Origin: Burkholderiales bacterium
Lineage (GTDB): Bacteria > Pseudomonadota > Gammaproteobacteria > Burkholderiales > Burkholderiaceae_D
Direction: 5' to 3'
NCBI GenBank assembly: GCA_005800405.1
Contig: SYFN01000194.1
Span: 1-6,726 of the forward strand
Length of the DNA stretch: 6,726 nucleotides
A model generated the notes under the pieces. It saw nothing but the letters and a program-made list of their open reading frames with translations, was not told the origin of the DNA and ran no database searches. Positions 1 through 6,081 of the stretch are shown in pieces (positions within the stretch are counted from its first letter, which is position 1; the number at the start of each line of letters is the position of its first letter). A program made the translations under genes and the position numbers.

Positions 1-792
1 CTGATAGCGCAAATAGGACTCGATCTCGAAATCGATGCCATAGCCAAACTGGTAGTCGTCACCACGCAAATCACGACCGAATTTTTCCGCCATATCGTCG
101 TCGGACAAATAGGTGATGTGGCCAATCATGCGCGCCACACGAAGACCACGCTTAGGCACGACGCCATGGGCATAAAAATCGCCGTTATGAAAATCCGGAT
201 CGGTGAGTATGGCCTGACGCGCGACATCATTGAAGGCTATGTTCTGCGCGCTTAGCTTGGGTGTGGAAGCAATCACCAGACAATGCCCAACGCGCGTTGG
301 ATAGAGCACGCTCCAGGCCAGTGCCTGCATGCCGCCAAGCGACCCGCCCATCACAGCAGCGAACTGGCGTATGCCCAGCGCATCAGCCAGCCGCGCCTGA
401 GCGTGTACCCAATCTTCGACGGTCACGACAGGAAAGGAGGCGCCATAGGGTTTGCCGGTGGCTGGGTTGGTGTGCATCGGTCCGGTCGAGCCGAAGCAGG
501 AACCGAGATTGTTGACGCCGATGACAAAGAACCGATCAGTATCCAGCGCCTTGCCTGGGCCGACCATGTTGTCCCACCAGCCAGTGCTTTTCGGCTGACC
601 TTCGTATACACCTGCCACGTGGTGCGAGGCATTAAGCGCATGGCACACCAATACGGCATTGGAAGCATCTGCATTGAGCGCGCCGTAGGTTTCATAGACC
701 AGCGTGTAATCGGACAGGGTGGCACCACTTTGCAACAGCAGCGGCTGCTTGAAGTGCATGGACTGTGGGGTAACAACGCCGATGGATTTCAT
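1..792 (-). CDS. metX: Homoserine O-acyltransferase MetX (probably succinyl-transferring, MetXS), N-terminal 264 codons, partial
   Basis: First step in turning homoserine into methionine: transfer of an acyl group from acyl-CoA to the homoserine hydroxyl in the cytoplasm. The reading frame is open from ATG at 792 to the window edge (264 codons); the family is about 380 residues, so roughly 115 residues are missing, including the catalytic Asp and His. Visible are the alpha/beta-hydrolase features: an early [10 protein letters not shown] segment (49-58), [10 protein letters not shown] (71-80), [12 protein letters not shown] (94-105), the nucleophile elbow [11 protein letters not shown] with catalytic Ser151, and [13 protein letters not shown] (218-230), whose Arg221 fits the substrate-binding Arg of the family. 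The start is preceded by no convincing Shine-Dalgarno sequence, but no in-frame start lies upstream and the MetX alignment begins here. Expression should be governed by the SAM-II riboswitch and terminator just upstream. Betaproteobacterial MetX proteins are generally assigned succinyl-CoA rather than acetyl-CoA specificity; the part visible here does not settle it. metW commonly follows metX in related genomes but lies outside the window. Confidence 0.96.
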   Translation of the reverse strand, partial: MKSIGVVTPQSMHFKQPLLLQSGATLSDYTLVYETYGALNADASNAVLVCHALNASHHVAGVYEGQPKSTGWWDNMVGPGKALDTDRFFVIGVNNLGSCFGSTGPMHTNPATGKPYGASFPVVTVEDWVHAQARLADALGIRQFAAVMGGSLGGMQALAWSVLYPTRVGHCLVIASTPKLSAQNIAFNDVARQAILTDPDFHNGDFYAHGVVPKRGLRVARMIGHITYLSDDDMAEKFGRDLRGDDYQFGYGIDFEIESYLRYQ

Positions 793-801
793 CTGGAACC
801 G

Positions 802-840
802 AAAATAAAAAAAGCCCGAGAGCATTTGGCTGGTCGGGCT
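802..840 (-). terminator. Intrinsic terminator of the metX leader (riboswitch expression platform)
   Basis: Reading the minus strand, AGCCCGA (840-834) and TCGGGCT (819-813) form a perfect 7-bp GC-rich stem around a 14-nt loop. The 3' arm runs directly into a U-rich tract (TTTTTTTATTTT, 813-802). It sits between the SAM-II aptamer and the metX start codon, only about 10 nt before the ATG, so it cannot be the end of a preceding gene. It is best read as the premature terminator of a transcriptional riboswitch. Confidence 0.85.
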
Positions 841-866
841 GAATTCGGAGAGTCGATTCGAGCTCG

Positions 867-927
867 CTTTAGCCGTATTTATCAGGGAACATCCCTTGCG
901 CCCGCAAGCTAAGGTCAAATCGGCGCA
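867..927 (-). promoter_or_regulatory. SAM-II riboswitch (S-adenosylmethionine aptamer) in the metX leader
   Basis: SAM-II is an H-type pseudoknot aptamer found upstream of methionine genes, mainly in Proteobacteria. On the minus strand I see P1 as TGCGCC (927-922) with GGCGCA (902-897), a perfect 6-bp stem. The loop opens with the conserved GATTTGACC (921-913). The pseudoknot P2 is TTAGC (912-908) with GCTAA (873-869), a perfect 5-bp match. The large loop L3 contains the hallmark TGATAAAT (884-877), followed by the conserved GGCTAAAG (874-867). These blocks appear in the same order as in the well-known compact metagenomic SAM-II aptamer. L3 here also holds an inserted hairpin GGGA-TGT-TCCC (895-885). 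The downstream gene, metX, is a classic SAM-II target. Expected behaviour is repression when SAM is abundant. A covariance-model search was not possible here, so the call rests on motif order and pairing. Confidence 0.9.
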
Positions 928-935
928 TGTGCGCA

Positions 936-964
936 AGGATAGCGAAGTCGGGGCTCGGCGTCAA
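936..964 (-). promoter_or_regulatory. Sigma-70 promoter of metX
   Basis: On the minus strand TTGACG (964-959) matches the -35 consensus at 5 of 6 positions and TATCCT (941-936) matches the -10 at 4 of 6, with an ideal 17-nt spacer. Transcription would start near 930-928, one or two bases before the 5' strand of SAM-II stem P1. The agreement between predicted start and aptamer edge supports both calls. The leader RNA would be about 135-140 nt. Confidence 0.75.
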
Positions 965-1075
965 ACGCAACGATGCGCTTGCGGGATTCAGGCGATTGAA
1001 GGACTGAGGATGGTGCGGGCCACCGATAATGCGGGCCGTCCCGACTTGCCCAATGCTGGCGAATCAGAACATCGG
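965..1075 (-). other. Spacer between ptsI and the metX promoter, with a possible weak ptsI terminator fold
   Basis: I see no gene in this stretch. On the minus strand it can fold through CCGAT (1075-1071) with ATCGG (1027-1023), enclosing a small CGGG-ACGG-CCCG hairpin (1043-1032), but there is no U tract, so an intrinsic terminator for ptsI is not well supported. Two copies of TGCGGGCC (plus strand, 1014-1021 and 1030-1037) lie 16 bp apart, and one belongs to the inner hairpin. Termination here may be Rho-dependent, or the operon may read through into the metX leader. Confidence 0.35.
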
Positions 1076-2827
1076 CTACAACACGCGCAAGCGCTCAACA
1101 GCTTCAGTGATGGCTGCCTGCTCGTAGTTGCGCAGAATTCTTTTCACGTGCGGCTCGAGTAAAGCGATGTCGCTATTGAGAATTTCCTGTTTCACCGGGA
1201 GCAGCTGCCCCGGATGCATGGAGAACTCGCGCAGACCCAGCCCTAGCAGGAGACGGGTGAGCTTGATATCACCGGCAATCTCGCCGCAGACGGCAACCGG
1301 AACACCCGCTTTGGCACCGGCGGAAATCGTCATGGCCAGCAGCTGCAATACTGCAGGGTGCAGCGGATTGTAGAGATGCGCAACTTCATGATCAACACGA
1401 TCAATCGCCAAGGTGTACTGAATCAGGTCGTTGGTGCCTATCGAGAGAAAATCCAGTCGCTTGATGAAAAGCGGCAGCGTAAGCGCTGCGGCCGGGATTT
1501 CAATCATCGCGCCTACCGGTATTCGAGTATCGAATTTCTTTTTTGCGTCGCGTAACTGCGCCTTTGCTTGCTCGATCAGGGATAAAGTCTGGTCAATTTC
1601 AAACGCATGCGCGAGCATGGGAATGAGAAGATTGATCGGGCCATAGGCAGAAGCGCGCAAAATCGCACGCAGCTGCGTGAGAAACATCTGTGGCTCGGCC
1701 AGGCAGTAGCGTATGGCCCGCAAACCGAGCGCGGGATTGAGCGCGGTTTCCTCGTCTTTGTCGAGCGGCTTGTCAGCACCGACATCCAGTGTCCTGATGA
1801 TGACAGGTCTGCCCTTCATCGCAATGACAGCCTTGCGATAGGATTCGAACTGCTCATCCTCAGAAGGTAACTTGGTCGCATGGCCCGTGCGGCCCATGAA
1901 GAGAAATTCAGAACGAAACAATCCGACACCGACCGCGCCGGCATCCAGTGCACCACTGCAGTCTTCAGGTACCTCGATATTGGCCAGCAAATGAATGAGT
2001 GTGCCGTCACGAGTGATGGCGGGCGTCTTGCGCAGTTTGCCGAGTTTTTTACGCTCCCGAATGAGCTGGCTCTGAATTTCGCGATATTGCTCGAGCACGA
2101 TGGGCGCAGGATCAACAATGACGATGCCGGCATCGCCATCAATGATGAGCCAGTCATCTTCGGCAATCAGTGCAGACGCATTCGCCATGCCGACTGCTGC
2201 TGGTATGTCGAGGCTGCGCGCAACAATCGCCGTGTGCGAGTTTTGACCGCCAAGATCGGTGATAAAACCAACGAAGGTGCGCTCACGGAACTGCAGCATG
2301 TCAGCCGGCGAGATATCGTGCGCAACAATGATCATTTGCGCACTTGCACCGTCGTTCGACGACGGCGCCGGCATAGGCCCGGCACTACCCGTGAGTCGCT
2401 TAAGTATGCGTTCGCCTACTTGGAGGATGTCATTCTTGCGTTCACGAAGATAATCATCCTCGATCTCGTCGAATTGGGCCGATAATTCATCGATCTGCGT
2501 CAGCAGCGCCCATTCGGCGTTGTAATGGCGGCTGCGAATGATCTTGAGCGGATGTTCGGCGATGATGGGATCCGCCAGAATGAGCGCGTGCACGTCAATG
2601 AAAGCGGCCAGCTCAGAGGGTGCGTCGGGTGGCAGATCGCGCCGCACCGACTGCAACTCCTCATTGACCGCATTGATTGCTCGAGCCAGACGACTTACTT
2701 CGGCTTCGACTTTTTCTTCCGCAACCAGGTAGTGCTTGACGTCCCGTGCCGCCGGCCTGAGCAGGTGCGCGCGGCCAATCGCAATGCCACGCGATACCGG
2801 TATGCCATGCAGAGTAAAGGATGCCAT
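1076..2827 (-). CDS. ptsI: PTS enzyme I (phosphoenolpyruvate-protein phosphotransferase)
   Basis: Cytoplasmic enzyme that takes phosphate from PEP onto its own histidine and passes it to HPr, the first step of the phosphotransferase relay. The 583-residue length is typical for EI (about 570-590). Order of parts: an N-terminal HPr-binding/phosphohistidine region with the active site LGGQNSHTAIVAR (phospho-acceptor His198), then the C-terminal PEP-binding barrel. The barrel shows GLFRSEFLFM (Arg305), IIRTLDVGADKP (Arg345), NPALGLRAIR (Arg370), PVGAMIEIPAA (438-448), LSIGTNDLIQYTLAIDR (461-477) and the catalytic cysteine in VAVCGEIAGD (Cys514). All key residues expected of an active EI are present. 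The start at 2827 gives the usual EI N-terminus (LHGIPVSRGIAIG), although no strong Shine-Dalgarno precedes it. It lies 58 nt after the HPr gene and is the last gene of the cluster. No EIIB, EIIC or EIID gene is adjacent, suggesting a regulatory role. Confidence 0.97.
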   Translation of the reverse strand: MASFTLHGIPVSRGIAIGRAHLLRPAARDVKHYLVAEEKVEAEVSRLARAINAVNEELQSVRRDLPPDAPSELAAFIDVHALILADPIIAEHPLKIIRSRHYNAEWALLTQIDELSAQFDEIEDDYLRERKNDILQVGERILKRLTGSAGPMPAPSSNDGASAQMIIVAHDISPADMLQFRERTFVGFITDLGGQNSHTAIVARSLDIPAAVGMANASALIAEDDWLIIDGDAGIVIVDPAPIVLEQYREIQSQLIRERKKLGKLRKTPAITRDGTLIHLLANIEVPEDCSGALDAGAVGVGLFRSEFLFMGRTGHATKLPSEDEQFESYRKAVIAMKGRPVIIRTLDVGADKPLDKDEETALNPALGLRAIRYCLAEPQMFLTQLRAILRASAYGPINLLIPMLAHAFEIDQTLSLIEQAKAQLRDAKKKFDTRIPVGAMIEIPAAALTLPLFIKRLDFLSIGTNDLIQYTLAIDRVDHEVAHLYNPLHPAVLQLLAMTISAGAKAGVPVAVCGEIAGDIKLTRLLLGLGLREFSMHPGQLLPVKQEILNSDIALLEPHVKRILRNYEQAAITEAVERLRVL

Positions 2828-2885
2828 CAGATCGTCAATTCATCAAAAGTCACGAAAGCGCACGGCCTTGCACCGCAAAACTTAC

Positions 2886-3155
2886 CTATTCACTTTCGCC
2901 GAAGCGCGCCTCAATAAGCCGCACCAGCGAGTCGAAGCAATCCTGTTCATCGGGCCCCTCTGCTTCCAAGGTAATGACGGTACCCCTGCCCGCTGCCAGT
3001 ATCAAGACGCCCATGATAGATTTTGCATTCACCCGACGCTGATTGCGGGTCATCCAGACCTCGCTCTGATATTTGGCGGCAAGCTGGGTAAGCTTGGCCG
3101 ACGCGCGTGCATGGAGGCCGAGCTTGTTAATGATTTCGATGTCTCTGCTGATCAT
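2886..3155 (-). CDS. ptsH: Phosphocarrier protein HPr
   Basis: Small cytoplasmic phosphocarrier (89 residues, the usual HPr size) that accepts phosphate from enzyme I and hands it to EIIA. The phosphorylation site is clear: NKLGLHARAS with His15 at exactly the canonical position and the conserved Arg17. The second signature, NAKSIMGVL (43-51), contains Ser46, the residue phosphorylated by HPr kinase in organisms that have HprK; many betaproteobacteria carry hprK elsewhere, so dual phosphorylation is possible, but this is inference. The gene starts 19 nt after the EIIA stop and precedes ptsI by 58 nt, so the three relay proteins are probably co-translated from one message. Only a weak purine-rich stretch (ACGAGA) stands in for a ribosome binding site. 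In Burkholderiales the same gene has also been called phaH because of effects on polyhydroxybutyrate storage. Confidence 0.96.
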   Translation of the reverse strand: MISRDIEIINKLGLHARASAKLTQLAAKYQSEVWMTRNQRRVNAKSIMGVLILAAGRGTVITLEAEGPDEQDCFDSLVRLIEARFGESE

Positions 3156-3174
3156 GGTCTCGTGATGTACTTAT

Positions 3175-3582
3175 TCAATTGGAAGAGAGTCGCACACGAT
3201 TATTAACGCGGCACGCACCACTTCGCCCGCCAGCGAGCGCCATTTCAACGGTGACATCCAGCGTGTTGTGACGATACGTGATTGCACGTAGCAGCATGGG
3301 CAGGCTGATACCGGCAATCACTTCGACCTCACCGGGAACGCATAACTGCAGCGTGCAGTTGGATGGCGTACCGCCCATCATATCGGTGATTACCAATACG
3401 CCAGCGCCATCATTGACGCGCGCAATCGCATTACAAGCGAGACGACGTACCTCCTCAGGATCCTGATCGGCGATCATGTCTAGTGCCTCCACCTGTGCGG
3501 GTGGACTGCGAAATACATGCGTGGCGGCCGCAATGAAAGCCTGGCCAAGTGGTGCATGTGTCAAAAGAAGAATGCCTACCAT
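3175..3582 (-). CDS. PTS EIIA component, mannose family, stand-alone
   Basis: A 135-residue single-domain EIIA of the mannose/fructose/sorbose family (as in the N-terminal part of ManX). The N-terminus MVGILLLTHAPLG carries the phospho-acceptor His9, and the conserved ITDMMGGTPSN segment (65-75) carries the family's active-site Asp67. The frame stays open upstream to an ATG at 3705, but that extension overlaps the end of gshB and lacks family similarity. The family N-terminus begins at 3582, which I chose. It is 55 nt downstream of gshB and 19 nt upstream of the HPr gene. With no EIIB/C/D partner in view, phosphorylated or unphosphorylated EIIA probably acts as a signal of PEP and energy status rather than in sugar uptake. 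Its target protein cannot be inferred from the sequence. No strong Shine-Dalgarno precedes the start. Confidence 0.93.
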   Translation of the reverse strand: MVGILLLTHAPLGQAFIAAATHVFRSPPAQVEALDMIADQDPEEVRRLACNAIARVNDGAGVLVITDMMGGTPSNCTLQLCVPGEVEVIAGISLPMLLRAITYRHNTLDVTVEMALAGGRSGACRVNNRVRLSSN

Positions 3583-3637
3583 GGTCTGCGATGCGATTGT
3601 GGGCGCGGCGCGGGCCGCAATGATCAGAATGTGATGC

Positions 3638-4603
3638 TTAACCGGGCTGTCCAGACTGTACTGATTTGGCCGCTTTTTCAAGTGCATCCATGAACATGCT
3701 GGCAACCTTACAACCCGTTTGCTGTGTGATCTCCTGAAAGCAGGTGGGGCTGGTCACATTAATTTCAGTCAGATAGTCGCCAATCACGTCCAATCCTACC
3801 AGTAATAATCCCCGCGAATAGAGTTCGGGAGCGAGTGCTTCAGCAATTTCCCTTTCGCGATCAGATAGGGGTATCGCAATGCCTGTGCCGCCAGCGGCCA
3901 GATTGCCGCGTACCTCGCCCGCCTGAGGCACACGAGCCAAGCAGAAAGGAACGACTTTGCCGCCAATCAGCAAGATGCGCTTGTCGCCGTGAACGATCTC
4001 GGGGATATAGCGCTGGGCCATGATGGTGCGGGTGCCGTCTGCGGTCAGCGTTTCAATGATGGAACCGAGGTTCATGCCATCGCTGCCGACCCGAAAAATG
4101 CCCGCACCGCCCATGCCATCCAGGGGCTTGAGAATGATGTCGCGATGCTGCTGGTGAAACGCGCGTATCGGCGCAGTTTCGCTGGTGACCAGTGTGGGTG
4201 CGATAAATTGAGGGAAACCGGTAATCGCGAGCTTTTCATTATGGTCGCGAATCGCCTGCGGCCAATTGAACACGCGAGCGCCCTCGGCCTCTGCACGCTG
4301 AAGCAGGTAGGTCGCGTAAATGTACTGCATATTGAACGGCGGATCGGTGCGCTCGACCACGGCATCAAACACACTGAGCGATTGCAGCACAGGCGCCTCG
4401 GCACGGTACCACGCACCGGTGTCGCCCGTGAGGTTGACACGCGCTACAGCGGCTTTCACGCCCACCCCATCAAACATTACATCGGCATGACTGAAGGCAT
4501 GGATCTCATGCCCGCGCGCTGCAGCTTCCACCATCATCGCGTAGGTGGAGTCCTTGGTAATCTTGAAGCTCGATAGCGCGTCTGCTGCGAATGCAATTTT
4601 CAT
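3638..4603 (-). CDS. gshB: Glutathione synthetase
   Basis: ATP-dependent ligation of gamma-glutamylcysteine with glycine, the second and last step of glutathione synthesis, in the cytoplasm. The 321-residue length matches the bacterial GshB family (about 315-320). The N-terminal domain begins MKIAFAADAL and includes the strongly conserved RTDPPFNMQYIYATY (85-99) and NEKLAITGFPQF (122-133). The ATP-grasp part shows ILKPLDGMGGAGIFRV (157-172), YIPEIVHGDKRILLI (199-213), RGNLAAGGTG (232-241) and the metal/ATP-binding GLDVIGDYLTEINVTSPT (270-287). It starts only 10 nt after the gshA stop, so coupled expression of the two pathway enzymes is expected. The nearest Shine-Dalgarno-like run (GGAAGAG) lies inside the last codons of gshA, rather far from the ATG, which suggests translational coupling. 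Confidence 0.97.
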   Translation of the reverse strand: MKIAFAADALSSFKITKDSTYAMMVEAAARGHEIHAFSHADVMFDGVGVKAAVARVNLTGDTGAWYRAEAPVLQSLSVFDAVVERTDPPFNMQYIYATYLLQRAEAEGARVFNWPQAIRDHNEKLAITGFPQFIAPTLVTSETAPIRAFHQQHRDIILKPLDGMGGAGIFRVGSDGMNLGSIIETLTADGTRTIMAQRYIPEIVHGDKRILLIGGKVVPFCLARVPQAGEVRGNLAAGGTGIAIPLSDREREIAEALAPELYSRGLLLVGLDVIGDYLTEINVTSPTCFQEITQQTGCKVASMFMDALEKAAKSVQSGQPG

Positions 4604-4613
4604 GAAGCGCGAC

Positions 4614-5912
4614 TCAGTACTCTTCCGGATTGGGATCAGTTTTTTCCAGTTCTACCGATGCGGCCAGCAACGCCAGTCGAGCGACAACACCGTACATGTA
4701 AAACCGGTTCGGCGCAGTAGTGCCGGGCTTGGCCGCGAGATCCGGTAAAGCGTGCTGCTGCTCGAAGGCGAGCGGCACAAAATGAGCGCCAGGTGAATTC
4801 AGGTTTTCATCAATCCCGCGCTCGGCATGTACCCGATAAAAACCACCCACCACATAACGGTCAATCATGTACACCACAGGTTCGGCGACGGCATCATTGA
4901 TGTGCTCGAAGGTATGCACACCTTCCTGAATGATGACGTCAGAGACTTCCACGCCTTCTTTGATGATGGACATCTTGTTGCGCTGCTTGCGATTGAGATC
5001 AACCACCTCGCTGGCATCACGCACTGTCATGATACCCATGCCGTAGGTACCTGCGTCCGCTTTGACGATGACGAAAGGCATTTCCTTGATACCGTATTCC
5101 TTGTATTTCTTGCGGATCTTGGCCAGCACGGCGTCGACGTTCGTGGCCAGACAATCTTCACCCGTGCGCTCATGAAAGTTGATGCCGGTGCATTTGCCGA
5201 AGTAAGGGTTCAGCATCCACGGATCAATATCAATGAGCTTGCAAAACTTCTTGGCAACTTCGTCGTAGGCGACGAAATGCTGTGTCTTTCGGCGTATCGC
5301 CCAACCCGCATGGAGCGGCGGCAGCAGCGTTTGCTCGTGCAGATTTTCAAGAATGGCGGGTATGCCAGAGGACAGGTCGTTATTGAGCAGAATGGTGCAA
5401 GGATCGAAATTTTTCAAACCCAGTCGACGACCATTATTTAAACGCTCAAGAGGCTCAAGCGTGATACTGCTGCCATCGGGCAACTCGATTGACGTGGGCT
5501 TTTTCACTTCTTCCGACAGGCTGCCAAGGCGGACATTCAAGCCAGTCTGACGAAAGATCTGCATCAGACGCGCAACATTTTGCAGGTAGAAGGTATTACG
5601 CGTATGACGCTCGGGGATCAGCAGCAGATTTTTTGCGTCGGGACAGTATTTGTCGATGGCTGCCATCGCAGCCTGTACCGCAAGCGGCAGCATTTCTGGG
5701 GCGAGATTATTAAAACCACCCGGAAAAAGGTTGGTATCGACCGGGGCAAGCTTGAAGCCCGAGTTGCGTAGATCGACCGAGCAATAGAACGGTGGTGTGT
5801 GCTCCTGCCACTCAAGACGAAACCATCGCTCGATCGCGGGAGTTGCTGCGAGTATTTTCTTCTCGAGCTCGAGCAAAGGGCCGTTGAGGGCCGTGACCAA
5901 ATGGGGAACCAT
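4614..5912 (-). CDS. gshA: Glutamate-cysteine ligase, Acidithiobacillus/betaproteobacterial type (GshA family PF08886)
   Basis: Rate-limiting first step of glutathione synthesis: ATP-dependent formation of gamma-glutamylcysteine. The 432-residue protein belongs to the GshA family first described from Acidithiobacillus ferrooxidans and common in betaproteobacteria, unrelated in overall sequence to E. coli GshA. Recognisable stretches are DLRNSGFKLAPVDTNLFPGGFNNL (47-70, which includes the substrate-region PVDTNLFPGGFNN), LLIPERHTRNTFY (97-109), GWAIRRKTQHF (203-213), DPWMLNPYFGKC (230-241), the ATP-grasp-like VIVKADAGTYGMGIMTV (281-297), and GGFYRVHAERGIDENLNSPGA near 356-376. The start at 5912 has the best ribosome binding site in the window, GGAAGG about 6 nt upstream. 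It opens the cluster with gshB, EIIA, HPr and ptsI and is separated from amtB by a strong hairpin, so its promoter probably lies in 5913-6047. Family assignment is by recognition of these motifs. Confidence 0.94.
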   Translation of the reverse strand: MVPHLVTALNGPLLELEKKILAATPAIERWFRLEWQEHTPPFYCSVDLRNSGFKLAPVDTNLFPGGFNNLAPEMLPLAVQAAMAAIDKYCPDAKNLLLIPERHTRNTFYLQNVARLMQIFRQTGLNVRLGSLSEEVKKPTSIELPDGSSITLEPLERLNNGRRLGLKNFDPCTILLNNDLSSGIPAILENLHEQTLLPPLHAGWAIRRKTQHFVAYDEVAKKFCKLIDIDPWMLNPYFGKCTGINFHERTGEDCLATNVDAVLAKIRKKYKEYGIKEMPFVIVKADAGTYGMGIMTVRDASEVVDLNRKQRNKMSIIKEGVEVSDVIIQEGVHTFEHINDAVAEPVVYMIDRYVVGGFYRVHAERGIDENLNSPGAHFVPLAFEQQHALPDLAAKPGTTAPNRFYMYGVVARLALLAASVELEKTDPNPEEY

Positions 5913-5925
5913 CGAAAACCTTCCA
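5904..5925 (-). promoter_or_regulatory. Ribosome binding site of gshA
   Basis: GGAAGG lies 6 nt before the ATG at 5912 (minus strand context GGAAGGTTTTCGATG). It supports the chosen gshA start and is clearly stronger than any site ahead of the other genes in the cluster. Confidence 0.65.
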
Positions 5926-5969
5926 GAGAATCAAGCTGCCAGGCGATTAATATCTGCGCCAAAGCAGCG

Positions 5970-5999
5970 ATTTTAACGGACAAGCCGCCCACATGCCCC
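5970..5999 (-). promoter_or_regulatory. Candidate promoter for the gshA-gshB-PTS operon (weak)
   Basis: On the minus strand TAAAAT (5975-5970) matches the -10 consensus at 5 of 6 positions. The only hexamer at reasonable spacing (GGGGCA, 5999-5994, 18-nt spacer) matches the -35 at just 3 of 6 and overlaps a hairpin. The predicted start near 5963 would give a leader of about 50 nt ahead of gshA. Position is sensible but the sequence evidence is thin. Confidence 0.25.
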
Positions 6000-6009
6000 G
6001 GAACGGGGC
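5995..6009. repeat. Short perfect inverted repeat (GCCCCG-TTC-CGGGGC) upstream of gshA
   Basis: A 6-bp all-GC stem with a 3-nt loop lies about 83 nt upstream of the gshA start, next to or overlapping the candidate -35 region. It has no U tract on either strand, so it is not a standard terminator. It could be an operator-like palindrome or a second part of the amtB transcript end. Nothing in the sequence identifies a binding protein. Confidence 0.4.
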
Positions 6010-6047
6010 GCCGCGTGAACGTAAATGTCGCGCGATAACGCCCACAA

Positions 6048-6081
6048 GACAGAAACGCCTTCCGAGGAAGGCGTTTCTGTC
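6048..6081 (-). terminator. Strong intrinsic terminator hairpin after amtB
   Basis: GACAGAAACGCCTTC (6048-6062) and GAAGGCGTTTCTGTC (6067-6081) are perfect reverse complements. With the next C-G pair counted, the arms total 16 bases each around an almost absent loop, so about 15 bp close on a 4-nt loop. Read on the minus strand, the A-rich 5' arm, the GC core and the 3' arm rich in T (GCGTTTCTGTCTT) are in the usual order for an intrinsic terminator. It starts 42 nt past the amtB stop. The symmetric arms mean it could also work on the plus strand, but no plus-strand gene is seen. Confidence 0.8.

Noticed and set aside
283..912. Plus-strand ORF of 209 codons.
   Set aside because: It lies opposite metX and its leader, and the minus strand encodes clear MetX motifs. 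The plus ORF is a shadow with no recognisable domain.
869..928. A 19-codon minus-strand ORF (ATG at 928, TAA at 871-869) near the 5' end of the metX transcript, which could pass for a leader peptide ([19 protein letters not shown]).
   Set aside because: Its bases are exactly the conserved blocks of the SAM-II aptamer, it has only one internal Met, and it lacks a ribosome binding site. RNA structure explains the sequence better.
1014..1037. Two TGCGGGCC copies 16 bp apart, as a possible repeat array or operator.
   Set aside because: Only two short GC-rich copies, one within a small hairpin; not enough to support an array or a regulator site.
1880..2485. Plus-strand ORF of 201 codons.
   Set aside because: Antisense to the well-conserved core of ptsI; no ribosome binding site or recognisable motif.
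3583..3705. N-terminal extension of the EIIA gene to an ATG at 3705.
   Set aside because: The extension overlaps the 3' end of gshB and has no family similarity. The EIIA domain begins at the ATG at 3582.
3989..4576. Plus-strand ORF of 195 codons.
   Set aside because: Antisense to gshB, whose ATP-grasp motifs are intact on the other strand.
4827..5441. Plus-strand ORF of 204 codons, rich in His and Asp.
   Set aside because: Antisense to gshA; the composition follows from the opposite-strand codons and no family is recognised.
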